51,612 bases of DNA from Candidatus Omnitrophota bacterium (GTDB taxonomy: Bacteria; Omnitrophota; Gorgyraeia; B26-G9), in NCBI GenBank assembly GCA_018817165.1, contig JAHITY010000059.1:1-51612 (forward strand), read 5' to 3'. How positions within the stretch are numbered: the first letter of the stretch is position 1; the number at the start of each line of letters is the position of its first letter. The translations under genes were made by a program, and so were the position numbers. Under the pieces are notes generated by a model, which made no database searches, was not told where the DNA came from, and saw only the letters and a list, made by a program, of their open reading frames with translations. This document shows, piece by piece, positions 1 through 9,564 of this stretch.

Positions 1-1622
1 CCATTAAGCGTTGTTCCTGGAACTGGATCTGTAATAGTCATAAAATGATTATCAATAGTAACACTGCCTTGTTTTTCCCGGAAATTCCCCTGTCCGTCAT
101 CAGCAGTGATCCGATAAATATACTCACCATCCGGCTGGATATTGGAATTATCATCACAACCATCCCAAGGAGCATCAATATCTCCAAGCGAAACCGAAAC
201 ATTTTCCCCCATAGTTCTAATCAGATTATTATTAATATCATAAATTTTCAAGCTGATAACCGCGTCTCGATTAATACTAAAAAAGATTGTAGTATTATCA
301 AAATCATTATCAGCATTTGGACTAAAAGCATTAGGAGCAGTATACACACTATAAATATTAAATTCATCAGAGAAATTTAACGTTATGGGAACAGTATACT
401 CCTGTCTGGCCTGGTTGTTTAAGTCCTGATAAAGGGCAGAAATTGTCACCTCAACAACATCATGAGCACCAGCAGATTCATCTATAAAAAGCCAATCACC
501 ATTGGCCTGATGTTCAAACAGCACATTCGTATCAATCCAGTCCTGGGCGCCTTTTGCCCGATAGAAAAATTTTACATTGGATTCATTGGAAATGTATTCA
601 GAGGGAATAATATGATAAAAAACTTGGCTGCCAATAGTAACAATGCTATTATCTACCGGCTCAATTAAATTTAAAAACTTATTATCTACTGTAACCTGTC
701 CGGATTTAGTTTCCATCGCGCTGCTTATTTCATAAATATAAGTGCCGTCAGCAACAATATCACCTGAGGAATTTTTTCCGTCCCAAACAGCACTGTGAGT
801 ACCAGCATTTTCCGCGACATTGCTTTTTAAAACTTTGATAAGATTATGGGAATGATCATAGATATTAACGCTAATATTAGAATTTGCATTAAGCTGGTAG
901 CTAATAGTTGTTGTATCGTAGTTAGAATCAGAGTTAGGGCTAAACGCGTCCGGAGCATCAGACAAATTAGAAATCAATTGATAGCCCGTAGTATCCAGGA
1001 TAATAGTATCAGTAAAAGGTTGTGACCAGTTGCCGGCTATATCCTGGTATTTGACATAGACTGTTTTTTCTCCATCACCTGTGGTCAAAGTCCAGTTTTT
1101 GAGAGTGTTATATGGTTCAGGGGCTGAGTAGGTGATATTGTCATTGGAAAACTGCATCTGTCCTAGACCTGAATTACCATCAATGGATGATAGAGTCAGA
1201 CTTACTTCCGGGGAAGTGGTATTGACATCATCAGCATTGATCGTGATCGTTCCGGTAGGCGGAGTTGTATCAATTAGTCCTCCCTGGGTAGCTATGATGA
1301 GCTTACCGAGAGTGACTTCTCCGCTAGTAATGTTTAAGTCTCCCATAAGAACTGAGTCATCTAGACTGTTATCGGTGAAGTCCTGGTTGTAGCCGCCGAT
1401 GAGGGTTATGCTTATATTTTGATTAAAGTTACAATTCTCTGAATACCACATAGACTGGACTTGCAGCGTATCTTGGTCCTGGGCATTATCATAAGCTTGC
1501 TGAATAGAAGGGTATGTAGTTGTGTTTCCTTCTATTCTAACAGCTGCCTGAGCATAATTGGCTAGTAAGAGACAGCCTAGGATCAGGATTGCCGATTTTT
1601 TATATTTGAGGTATCTTTTCAT
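1..1622 (-). CDS. Exported surface protein with repeated FlgD-Ig-like domains (3' end truncated by window start)
   Basis: Hand translation from ATG at 1622 stays open to the window edge: MKRYLKYKKSAILILGCLLLANYAQAAVRIEGN... Two copies of PxAFSPNxDxxxDxTTIxYxxNxxxxISxxIYDxxxNLIxxx...WDGxxxxGxxxxDGxYIYxI, typical of FlgD Ig-like repeats. Absent from the ORF track because it runs off the window. Confidence 0.85.
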   Translation of the reverse strand, partial: MKRYLKYKKSAILILGCLLLANYAQAAVRIEGNTTTYPSIQQAYDNAQDQDTLQVQSMWYSENCNFNQNISITLIGGYNQDFTDNSLDDSVLMGDLNITSGEVTLGKLIIATQGGLIDTTPPTGTITINADDVNTTSPEVSLTLSSIDGNSGLGQMQFSNDNITYSAPEPYNTLKNWTLTTGDGEKTVYVKYQDIAGNWSQPFTDTIILDTTGYQLISNLSDAPDAFSPNSDSNYDTTTISYQLNANSNISVNIYDHSHNLIKVLKSNVAENAGTHSAVWDGKNSSGDIVADGTYIYEISSAMETKSGQVTVDNKFLNLIEPVDNSIVTIGSQVFYHIIPSEYISNESNVKFFYRAKGAQDWIDTNVLFEHQANGDWLFIDESAGAHDVVEVTISALYQDLNNQARQEYTVPITLNFSDEFNIYSVYTAPNAFSPNADNDFDNTTIFFSINRDAVISLKIYDINNNLIRTMGENVSVSLGDIDAPWDGCDDNSNIQPDGEYIYRITADDGQGNFREKQGSVTIDNHFMTITDPVPGTTLN

Positions 1623-1684
1623 AAACGCTTTTTGTCACCCATTTAAGTAGACGTTTTAAAAAATCAACATTCATTCTTAAGCTT

Positions 1685-2392
1685 TTATTTCATCTTTGCT
1701 TCAAGTCGTTTTATACGCTTATCTTGCGCTTCGATTAAGCGCTGCTGTTCTTTGATCGCTTCTACCAAAAGTCCCGTCAAATCTGAAGAAGCAATAGCGT
1801 AAAATTCACCTTTTTTGGTTACCACCTCAGGCACAACTTCATTCACCTCTTGAGCAATAAGGCCGACATGGGATCCTTTTGGAAAAATTTTCCCTTTTTT
1901 AATTTTTCCTTTCGAATCTTTCTTATAATCTTCCGGCAGATCCTCTTCATTCCATTCAAACTTTACTCCCCGGAGTTTCATAACCTTGTCTAATGCTCCA
2001 GATAAAGGCGCTATATTTTTCTTCAATCGCCTATCTGAATATTGATACCAAGGAGTTGTTCCCATGGCGAGCCCAGAAACAAAAAAGTAAGCACAATCAA
2101 AACTAATATTATCATTACACGCCATATTTAAATCGCTATTATATCGATATTTAATTGTTGCCTGAAGTCCGTTTGTATCAAAAAAATCTATTTGTGAACC
2201 ACATTCAGGTCCCGTCGGCATAAGCGCTAATCTAACATCATCATTATCTTTTGTTATTAATAGCTTATATAATGGATTTGGCGTACTCGAACCTACAGTC
2301 AAATCACCCATAACTTTCAAATCGCCATCTGCAGCATAAACGTTAACCGCACAAAAGAACAAGACCAAAATCAAAACAAGAACTCTTTTCAT
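1685..2392 (-). CDS. Secreted protein with C-terminal S74/intramolecular-chaperone (tail-fibre type) domain
   Basis: Start trimmed to the internal ATG with RBS GGAGAAGTT ATG (MKRVLVLILVLFFCAVNVYAADG). C-terminal SDRRLKKNIAPL...GLIAQEVNEVVPE...LTGLLVEAIKEQ is the classic S74 signature. Confidence 0.85.
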   Translation of the reverse strand: MKRVLVLILVLFFCAVNVYAADGDLKVMGDLTVGSSTPNPLYKLLITKDNDDVRLALMPTGPECGSQIDFFDTNGLQATIKYRYNSDLNMACNDNISFDCAYFFVSGLAMGTTPWYQYSDRRLKKNIAPLSGALDKVMKLRGVKFEWNEEDLPEDYKKDSKGKIKKGKIFPKGSHVGLIAQEVNEVVPEVVTKKGEFYAIASSDLTGLLVEAIKEQQRLIEAQDKRIKRLEAKMK

Positions 2393-2489
2393 AACTTCTC
2401 CTTTTATTAAGGGTAATAAATAGGTGATAATTTGATTGATAGAACTGTAGTTAGTTGTTTCATTATTTTTCTTCCATGTTTTAGGCATA

Positions 2490-2523
2490 AAAAAAACCGC
2501 TAAGGGCTTACGCCGATAGCGGA
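2490..2523 (-). terminator. Intrinsic terminator/attenuator upstream of the S74 gene
   Basis: Minus strand CCGCTA-TC-GGC-GTAA-GCC-CT-TAGCGG followed by TTTTTTTT. Confidence 0.75.
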
Positions 2524-2653
2524 TTAAATCTTTGATTATTTTTTGTTTTCAAACAGTGAAACATCTGTATCACTTTCGTTTTGGATAAATGTCAATTAAC
2601 ATTATATTGTTTTAATAAAACATAAAGTGCGATTTTTGTCAAGAAAAAAATTT

Positions 2654-2755
2654 CCTGTAGGGGCCAGTACCTGTGTCGGCTCGTTATTGGATATATTATT
2701 TAATTGTAATTCTCTATTTTTTAGCGGGCGGCCACGGAGAGCCGCCCTTACAGGT
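2654..2755. repeat. Intergenic palindromic element, GTAGGGGC family
   Basis: CCTGTAGGGGCC...GCCGCCCTTACAGG; imperfect inverted ends enclosing GC-rich arms in AT-rich sequence. Confidence 0.6.
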
Positions 2756-2827
2756 TTTTTGACTATACCGTTTCCAAACCCGCATTGGAATGTGGTTCTG
2801 AAACACAATCATTAATAATTTTATATT

Positions 2828-2865
2828 GTCCCGGGCCGACAGCCATCGGCCCCTACGATGTGTCC
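2828..2865. repeat. Intergenic palindromic element, GTAGGGGC family
   Basis: CCCGGGCCGACAGCCATCGGCCCCTACGA; GGCCGA/TCGGCC arms plus GGGGC/CCCCTAC ending as at 2654 and 37.2 kb. Confidence 0.6.
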
Positions 2866-2876
2866 TTGTAACAAAA

Positions 2877-2902
2877 AATAACCCTGCTGTTTTACCAGCA
2901 GA
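2877..2902 (-). terminator. Likely fba terminator
   Basis: Minus strand CTGCTG-GTAAAA-CAGCAG followed by GGTTATTTTTT. Confidence 0.55.
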
Positions 2903-2964
2903 GCTATTTCTTAATTTATTTTTTGCTTTGGCCATGAGCTATCAGCCACCAGATATGAGCTATT

Positions 2965-3972
2965 TTATGCTTTTCCCGCGGAACCCAGCACATTTTCGTT
3001 CTTATGCTTGTACATCGCGATCAAAGCTAAACGCGCAGGTCCTAAATATTGTCTGGGATCAAAATCACCCGGCTTATCCGTAAAATGCTTTCTGATTGCC
3101 GCGGTCATCCATAAACGGCCGTCTGAATCAATATTAACCTTACAAACTGCTGATTTGGTTGCTTTACGCAATTGTTCTTCAGGGATACCAATAGTATCTT
3201 TTAATCCCCCGCCATTTGCATTTATCATCTTTACTGCTTCAACCGGAACTGATGATGAACCATGCAGCACAATCGGGAATCCTGGAATCTTTTTTTCAAT
3301 TTCTTCTAAAATATCGAATTTCAGCGCTGGCGGAACATACACACCATCCGCGTTTTTCGTGCACTGCGATGGCTTGAATTTATTCGCGCCATGCGATGTG
3401 CCGATGGAAATCGCCAAGGAATCCACTCCGGTTCTCTGTACAAATTCAATAACTTCCGCCGGATGGGTATAAGTTGATTCCGCGGCCACAACATCATCCT
3501 CAATGCCGGCTAATACTCCTAATTCGCCTTCTACAGTCACATCAAACTGATGGGCATACTCAACTACCTTTTTAGTCAAAGCAATGTTATCTTCAAAGCT
3601 ATGATGTGAGCCGTCGATCATTACTGAAGAAAAGCCATGATCAATACAAGATTTGGCCAGTTCAAAAGTATCGCCGTGGTCAAGATGCAAACAAACCGGG
3701 ATTTCTTTTAAACCTTTTTCTTTGGCTAAATCCTTCATCATTTCCACAGCTCCCTGAGCCATATAGCGCAGCAAAGTCTGATTCGCGTATTTTCTTGCTC
3801 CGCTGGATACCTGAATAATTACCGGAGATTGCGATTCCACACAAGCAATCATAATTGCCTGAATCTGCTCCATATTATTAAAATTATATGCCGGTACCGC
3901 GTATTTACCAGCCATGGCCTTTTTGAACATTTCCCGCGTATTCGACAATCCTAAAGATTTATAGGATACCAT
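2965..3972 (-). CDS. fba: Class II fructose-bisphosphate aldolase
   Basis: MVSYKSLGLSNTREMFKKAMAGKYAVPAYNFNN...HLDHGDTFE...IDGSHHSFEDNI; start trimmed to ATG after GGGAGGAAT. Confidence 0.92.
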   Translation of the reverse strand: MVSYKSLGLSNTREMFKKAMAGKYAVPAYNFNNMEQIQAIMIACVESQSPVIIQVSSGARKYANQTLLRYMAQGAVEMMKDLAKEKGLKEIPVCLHLDHGDTFELAKSCIDHGFSSVMIDGSHHSFEDNIALTKKVVEYAHQFDVTVEGELGVLAGIEDDVVAAESTYTHPAEVIEFVQRTGVDSLAISIGTSHGANKFKPSQCTKNADGVYVPPALKFDILEEIEKKIPGFPIVLHGSSSVPVEAVKMINANGGGLKDTIGIPEEQLRKATKSAVCKVNIDSDGRLWMTAAIRKHFTDKPGDFDPRQYLGPARLALIAMYKHKNENVLGSAGKA

Positions 3973-4010
3973 TTTATTCCTCCCTATTGTTTGTATTTCT
4001 CTATTGCGTT

Positions 4011-4029
4011 GTGAGTATCGCGTATTGCG
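4011..4029. repeat. Dispersed short repeat, copy 1
   Basis: GTGAGTATCGCGTATTGCG, identical to 51436-51454. Confidence 0.6.
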
Positions 4030-4040
4030 CATAAAAAATC

Positions 4041-4150
4041 ATGGTTAAGGTTACGATGCCCGTTTCGTTTTGAGGTAAAGTCAATCGGCTTAAAATATTT
4101 AGCCGTAACCATTAATCATTACCGATACGGGCTTCGTTACCATTTACCTT
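4041..4150. repeat. Imperfect inverted-repeat element in the fba-ahcY gap
   Basis: GGTTAAGGTTACGATGCCCGTTTCG on + versus GGTAAATGGTAACGAAGCCCGTATCG on -, about 105 bp end to end. Confidence 0.5.
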
Positions 4151-4192
4151 TACCCGCTCTTTTTCTGTTTTCTGTCATCTTTTTAATTAGTA

Positions 4193-5608
4193 CTAATATC
4201 TATAGTGGTCGGGTTTATACGGACCATCTACTGGAATTTCTAAATATTCTGATTGTTCTTTGGTCAGCTTGGTCAGTTTTACCCCGATTTTTTCTAAATG
4301 CAGCCGAGCAACATCTTCATCAAGGTATTTTGGCAAACGATAAACTTTATTCTCATATTTATCTTTATTTTTCCACAGGTCAAGTTGCGCCAATACCTGA
4401 TTAGCAAATGAATTTGACATTACAAAAGACGGATGTCCGGTTGCGCAGCCCAAATTTACCAATCTGCCTTCAGCTAAAAGAAATATCGCATTTCCCTCTG
4501 GAAAAGTATATTTATCCACCTGAGGTTTAATATTAAGTTTTTTAATCTCAGGATAAGACTCGAGAGCTCCCACCTGAATTTCATTGTCAAAATGACCAAT
4601 ATTGCAGACAATTGCCTGATCTTTCATTTTAACCATGTGCTCAATGCGAATTACATCTTTATTGCCTGTGGTAGTCACATAAATATCGCCAAGCCCCAAG
4701 GTATCTTCTATAGTCTGAACTTGAAAACCTTCCATTGCTGCCTGCAGCGCGCAGATCGGATCAATCTCTGTAACAATAACTCTCGCGCCCAAACCGCGCA
4801 TAGACTGAGCAGAGCCTTTGCCCACATCACCATACCCGCAAATAACCGCCACTTTTCCGGCAATCATCACATCAGTTGCCCGTTTTATTCCATCGCATAA
4901 AGATTCACGACAACCATAGAGATTATCAAATTTAGATTTAGTTACTGAATCATTTACATTAATTGCCGGAACCAGGAGTTCGCCTCTTTCCATTAACTGA
5001 TACAAACGATGAACTCCGGTTGTGGTTTCCTCAGAAACCCCTTTCCATTGTTTTACCATTTTTGACCATTTTCCTGGTTCAGTTTTCTGCAATTTAGCCA
5101 ACAATTTAAGCAATTCAGCTTCATCATCTCCGCCGGGTTTTTTATTTAATAATGTCGTATCTTTTTCCGCGGCAGAACCTAACTGCATCATAAGCGTCGC
5201 GTCTCCGCCATCATCAACAATCAACTGCGGACCAAGGTCTTTGCCAAAAGTCAGCGCCTGATCAGTACACCACCAAAACTCCTCCAGATTTTCCCCTTTC
5301 CAAGCAAAAACCGGAATGCCAGCCTGAGCAATCGCCGCTGCCGCATGATCTTGAGTTGAAAATATATTACAACTAGCCCAGCGCACATCAGCGCCTAAAG
5401 CAACTAATGTTTCAATCAAGACTGCTGTCTGAATAGTCATATGCAATGATCCCATAATTCTTATGCCATTCAGCGGCTTGCTTTGAGCATAACGCCGGCG
5501 GATGGTCATAAGCCCAGGCATCTCCTGTTCAGCAATATCTATTTCTTTTCTGCCAAACTCAGCAAGACTTATATCTTTGACTTTGTATTTTTCAGTTAAA
5601 GCAGTCAT
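4193..5608 (-). CDS. ahcY: Adenosylhomocysteinase
   Basis: [64 protein letters not shown]-terminal [10 protein letters not shown]. Confidence 0.97.
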   Translation of the reverse strand: MTALTEKYKVKDISLAEFGRKEIDIAEQEMPGLMTIRRRYAQSKPLNGIRIMGSLHMTIQTAVLIETLVALGADVRWASCNIFSTQDHAAAAIAQAGIPVFAWKGENLEEFWWCTDQALTFGKDLGPQLIVDDGGDATLMMQLGSAAEKDTTLLNKKPGGDDEAELLKLLAKLQKTEPGKWSKMVKQWKGVSEETTTGVHRLYQLMERGELLVPAINVNDSVTKSKFDNLYGCRESLCDGIKRATDVMIAGKVAVICGYGDVGKGSAQSMRGLGARVIVTEIDPICALQAAMEGFQVQTIEDTLGLGDIYVTTTGNKDVIRIEHMVKMKDQAIVCNIGHFDNEIQVGALESYPEIKKLNIKPQVDKYTFPEGNAIFLLAEGRLVNLGCATGHPSFVMSNSFANQVLAQLDLWKNKDKYENKVYRLPKYLDEDVARLHLEKIGVKLTKLTKEQSEYLEIPVDGPYKPDHYRY

Positions 5609-5632
5609 TCTTATTCTTCCTCCTTAAATGAG

Positions 5633-5679
5633 CACCTGACTTACGGAGCATTTTTAGCGACGTCAAGTCAGCCAGTGCG
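5633..5679. repeat. 47-bp hairpin-forming direct repeat, copy A
   Basis: CACCTGACTTACGGAGCATTTTTAGCGACGTCAAGTCAGCCAGTGCG; exact match to 5735-5781; internal CTGACTT/AAGTCAG inverted repeat. Confidence 0.9.
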
Positions 5680-5734
5680 AATTTAGTCCGAAATGACTGC
5701 GGCCTAGCAGGCACTTTCGGAATCAATATTATTA

Positions 5735-5781
5735 CACCTGACTTACGGAGCATTTTTAGCGACGTCAAGTCAGCCAGTGCG
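5735..5781. repeat. 47-bp hairpin-forming direct repeat, copy B
   Basis: Identical to 5633-5679. Confidence 0.9.
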
Positions 5782-5813
5782 CTTGTCCCGCTGTTCTATA
5801 GCGGGAAATTTAG

Positions 5814-5844
5814 CATAAGAAGCAGCGACCAGCTGCTTCTTATG
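5814..5844 (-). terminator. Hairpin immediately 3' of metK
   Basis: CATAAGAAGCAGC-GACCA-GCTGCTTCTTATG, 13-bp perfect stem; no clear T tract. Confidence 0.5.
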
Positions 5845-5855
5845 AATCATTATTA

Positions 5856-7013
5856 TTAAAGCTTTGCCGCTTTTTTCAAAACAGCAGCCATATCAGTTTT
5901 TTCCCAAGTAAATTCATTTCTCCCAAAATGGCCATGACAAGCAGTTTTTTGATAAATCGGCTTTAACAAATCGAGTTTTTTAATAATTCCCTGCGGTGTT
6001 AAAGGAAAATGTTTAATTACCAATTCGGCAATTTTTCGATCATCAATTTTTCCGGTATCGCGAGTATCAACAACAACTGATACTGGGTCTTTTTTACCAA
6101 TACAATAAGCGACCTGCAGATGACAAACATCTGCTAAACCGGCAGCAACAATATTTTTAGCAATGTATCTGCCCATATAAGCTGCTGAACGATCTACTTT
6201 TGTCGGATCTTTTCCGGAAAAGGCTCCGCCGCCAACAGCGGCAAATCCACCATAAGTGTCAACCACAATTTTTCTGCCGGTCATTCCTGTATCAGACTGT
6301 GGTCCGCCAATAACAAACTTTCCCGTCTGGTTCACAAAGTATTCAGTATCTTTATCAACCCATTTGCCTAAAACCGGTTTAGCGATTTTTTCAATCATTT
6401 CTTTACGTGATTTTTCCGTGATCTGATTTTTCTTCTTATCCATTATTTCTACAGTATGCTGACAAGCTAATACCACAGCCACAACTTTTTTCGGCTTACC
6501 GTTTTCATAAGCCACAGTTACCTGCGCTTTACCATCTGGAGCTAAATATTTAAGGATTTTTTTATCTCTAACTTCTTTCATTCTAGCGCAGAGCTTTTGC
6601 GCCAGCATCAAAGGTAAAGGCATTAGTTCCGGAGTTTCCCGAGTCGCGAAACCAGTCATCATTCCCTGATCTCCCGCGCCACCTGTATTTACCCCCATAG
6701 CAATGTCCGGTGACTGAGTATTAATCGCGTTTAAAATCGCGCAGGTCTGATAATCAAAACCAAAATCCGGATGATTATATCCGATTTCTTTTACAACTCT
6801 GCGCACAACGTCATGCACATTAACAAATCCTTTGGTCGTAATTTCCCCGCCGACAATAATCATCCCCATGGTAACATAAGTTTCGCAAGCAACTCGGCTA
6901 AACTTATCCTGGCGAAGAAGTTCATCTAAAACCGCATCAGAAACCTGATCGCAAAGTTTATCAGGATGCCCGCAAGCCACTGATTCTGATGTCATTAAAT
7001 AACTTTTATTCAT
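5856..7013 (-). CDS. metK: S-adenosylmethionine synthase
   Basis: MTSESVACGHPDKLCDQVSDAVLDELL..., GAGDQGMMTGFATRET, FVIGGPQSDTGMTGRKI. Confidence 0.97.
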   Translation of the reverse strand: MNKSYLMTSESVACGHPDKLCDQVSDAVLDELLRQDKFSRVACETYVTMGMIIVGGEITTKGFVNVHDVVRRVVKEIGYNHPDFGFDYQTCAILNAINTQSPDIAMGVNTGGAGDQGMMTGFATRETPELMPLPLMLAQKLCARMKEVRDKKILKYLAPDGKAQVTVAYENGKPKKVVAVVLACQHTVEIMDKKKNQITEKSRKEMIEKIAKPVLGKWVDKDTEYFVNQTGKFVIGGPQSDTGMTGRKIVVDTYGGFAAVGGGAFSGKDPTKVDRSAAYMGRYIAKNIVAAGLADVCHLQVAYCIGKKDPVSVVVDTRDTGKIDDRKIAELVIKHFPLTPQGIIKKLDLLKPIYQKTACHGHFGRNEFTWEKTDMAAVLKKAAKL

Positions 7014-7028
7014 TTACCTATTCTCCTT

Positions 7029-7766
7029 TCAACCATTAAACGTTACGCTAGCATGATAAAATGTGACAATATCACCAATATCATGCCAAACCCCATTAAA
7101 TTCATATCCCAAAACCTCAGTTTTTTTACACAGCCATTTTATATAATCTCCTGATGTATCATGACAATCTTTTTCCTCAATATACTCCTTGAATAATTTC
7201 AGAACGCTGGCATTAAAATAATAAACACACATTGAAATAAGTGTGGACTTACTAGTTTTTGGTTTTTCCTGAAAATCGATTATCTTTTTTGACGCATCAA
7301 TAGTAACAACACCATAATGTTTTACCATTTCCGGATTTTTAATATCATACAGTCCCACCGCACTCATTACTTTATTTTGTTTAATAAATTTAGCGAATTT
7401 TTTCAAATCAAAAGAGAAAAGATTATCGCCTCCGATAACCATTAAGTCATCTTTAATTTTACACTTATTTATCACAAAATTTATATCACCAATAGCGCCC
7501 AAACGATCATCTTCTGAAGTAGTCTGATCATTTACCACCGTGATTTTAATTTTAGACCCGAAAGTTCGCGCCCAAGCTTCAAATTGATGAAAAAACTTAT
7601 CATTAGTTACAATAATAATCTCACTAATACCTTCAATCGTCTCTACTTTTTCAAGGATATGAGCGATAATCGGTTTTTCCTTGACCAATAATAATGGTTT
7701 TGGCCAATGTTTTGTTAAAGGGTACAATCTTGTAGCATAACCTGCAGCCAAAATTAATATTTTCAT
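7029..7766 (-). CDS. Sugar nucleotidyltransferase (glucose-1-phosphate nucleotidyltransferase-like)
   Basis: MKILILAAGYATRLYPLTKHWPKPLLLVKEKPIIAHILE. Confidence 0.88.
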   Translation of the reverse strand: MKILILAAGYATRLYPLTKHWPKPLLLVKEKPIIAHILEKVETIEGISEIIIVTNDKFFHQFEAWARTFGSKIKITVVNDQTTSEDDRLGAIGDINFVINKCKIKDDLMVIGGDNLFSFDLKKFAKFIKQNKVMSAVGLYDIKNPEMVKHYGVVTIDASKKIIDFQEKPKTSKSTLISMCVYYFNASVLKLFKEYIEEKDCHDTSGDYIKWLCKKTEVLGYEFNGVWHDIGDIVTFYHASVTFNG

Positions 7767-7782
7767 TATTAGAATATCCTAT

Positions 7783-9564
7783 CTATTCAGTGCTTTTAAT
7801 TATCAATTCCTTGAGCTTTGCATTCGCATACTCCTGGATTTTATCCGAAGTATCAAAAGTTAGAATTTTTGCCGCGATTTCCTGGGCATTCGCATAAGAC
7901 ATTGAGCGGATTATTTTCTTAATTTCCGGAACCGCTACTGGACTAGCACTGAATTCATCAAGTCCAAGGCCCAAAAGCACGCTAACAAAAACTGGCTCTG
8001 CTGCCATTTCTCCGCACATTCCCACCCATAACCCAGCATTATGGCCAATATCAATAATTGATTTAATCAAGCGCAATACAGCTGGATGCGCGGGTTGATA
8101 TAAATAGGCTATTTTTTCATTTATCCTGTCTACAGCTAAAGAATACTGGATAAGATCATTTGTGCCAATACTAAAAAACGAAACTTCTTTTGCTAAAATA
8201 TCCGCAATCAAAGCAGCAGAGGGAACCTCGATCATAATTCCAACTTCAATATTTTTATCAAAGGGAACTTGTTTTTTAAGCAATTCCTGCTTTACTTCTT
8301 TTAATATCTCATTTGCCTGTCTAAGTTCATTTAAACCCGAAATCATCGGGTACATTATTTTTAAATTACCATATATACTGGCTCTTAAAATACCGCGCAA
8401 TTGGGTTTTAAAAATATCCGGACGAGCCAAACAAAATCTTATTGCCCTGCTGCCCATCAAGGGATTCATTTCATGGGGTACTTCTAAATGGGAAACAAAC
8501 TTATCCCCGCCAATATCCATAGTTCTAATTACAACCGGATTTTTTTTCATAGATTGAGCGACTTTTTTATAAGCGAGAAAATGCTCCTGTTCAGATGGCA
8601 GGTCCGCTCTATTCATATACATATATTCAGTACGATATAATCCAATTCCCTGCGCGCCATGAGCCAGCACAGAATCAACTTCTTCGGGGAATTCAATATT
8701 AGCACCAATGGCAATACTTCGTCCGTCGCTAGTTATCGCCGGCAAACTTTTAAAGCGCGATAAACCTTTTTCAAATTCAATAAATTTATTTTGTTCGTTC
8801 TGATATTTTTTAATTATTAATTTTGTGGGATTAATAATAACATTACCATTATTCCCATCAACAATAATAATATCTCCATTGTTTACATTCGGAGTCAAAG
8901 TTTTTAAGCCAACAACCGCGGGGATCTCCGAAGACCGGGCAAGAATTGCCGTATGGGAAGTCCGGCCACCCATATCAGTAGTGAATCCAATAACCTTATC
9001 CTTGTGCATCAAAGCAGTATCAGAAGGAGAAAGATTTGTGGCGACAACAATAACCTTTTCTTTTAAATCTTTTAAGCTTTGTTTTTGTTTGCCCAGAAGA
9101 TTACGGATTATTCGTTTGCCCACATCCTGAATATCCATTAAACGTTCTCGGAGATATTCATCATCCATTTTAGAAAAAATATCAGAATATTTTTTCAGAA
9201 TTCGCACAAAAGCATGCTCAACATTTACTTTCTCTTTTTTTATCTTATTAATCACTTCTTCAATAAGCATTCTGTCTTCAAGAACAAGTAAGTGCGCGTT
9301 AAAAATCTCAGCATGTTCAAAACCCATTTCCCGAGATATTTTTCTTTGGATATCTAAAATTTCAGAGCGGGTCTTTATCAGCGCGTCTTCAAAACGGAGA
9401 ATTTCCTCAGAAATTTTATTAGCTGGAACCAAATGCTTAGTAATTGAATATTCTTCGCTGTCCCAGATAAATACTCGACCAATAGCAATACCCGGAGAAG
9501 CCGCTATTCCCTGCAGCATCTTCTTTTCAACCTTCTGCTCAATTTTAATCTTTTTTTTATTCAT
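7783..9564 (-). CDS. ptsI: PTS phosphoenolpyruvate-protein phosphotransferase (Enzyme I)
   Basis: GIAASPGIAIG, GGRTSHTAILARSSEIPAVVG, GIGLYRTEYMYMNR, MCGEMAAEP. Confidence 0.95.
   Translation of the reverse strand: MNKKKIKIEQKVEKKMLQGIAASPGIAIGRVFIWDSEEYSITKHLVPANKISEEILRFEDALIKTRSEILDIQRKISREMGFEHAEIFNAHLLVLEDRMLIEEVINKIKKEKVNVEHAFVRILKKYSDIFSKMDDEYLRERLMDIQDVGKRIIRNLLGKQKQSLKDLKEKVIVVATNLSPSDTALMHKDKVIGFTTDMGGRTSHTAILARSSEIPAVVGLKTLTPNVNNGDIIIVDGNNGNVIINPTKLIIKKYQNEQNKFIEFEKGLSRFKSLPAITSDGRSIAIGANIEFPEEVDSVLAHGAQGIGLYRTEYMYMNRADLPSEQEHFLAYKKVAQSMKKNPVVIRTMDIGGDKFVSHLEVPHEMNPLMGSRAIRFCLARPDIFKTQLRGILRASIYGNLKIMYPMISGLNELRQANEILKEVKQELLKKQVPFDKNIEVGIMIEVPSAALIADILAKEVSFFSIGTNDLIQYSLAVDRINEKIAYLYQPAHPAVLRLIKSIIDIGHNAGLWVGMCGEMAAEPVFVSVLLGLGLDEFSASPVAVPEIKKIIRSMSYANAQEIAAKILTFDTSDKIQEYANAKLKELIIKSTE

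Noticed and set aside
45-668. Plus-strand ORFs at the window start
   Set aside because: Antisense to a continuous minus-strand coding frame with clear FlgD-Ig repeats.
1685-2392. Prophage remnant because of the S74 domain
   Set aside because: Has a bacterial signal peptide and no other phage genes in the window.
2602-3083. Short overlapping ORFs on both strands near fba
   Set aside because: They arise from GC-rich palindromic repeats and antisense of fba; no RBS or recognisable domain.
5633-5781. CRISPR-like repeat-spacer pair
   Set aside because: Only two repeats, 55-bp interval, no further units and no cas genes.
5609-5855. SAH or SAM riboswitch upstream of ahcY
   Set aside because: The leader did not match the SAH or SAM aptamer cores I know; the exact duplication looks more like a repeat family. 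Kept only as a repeat finding.
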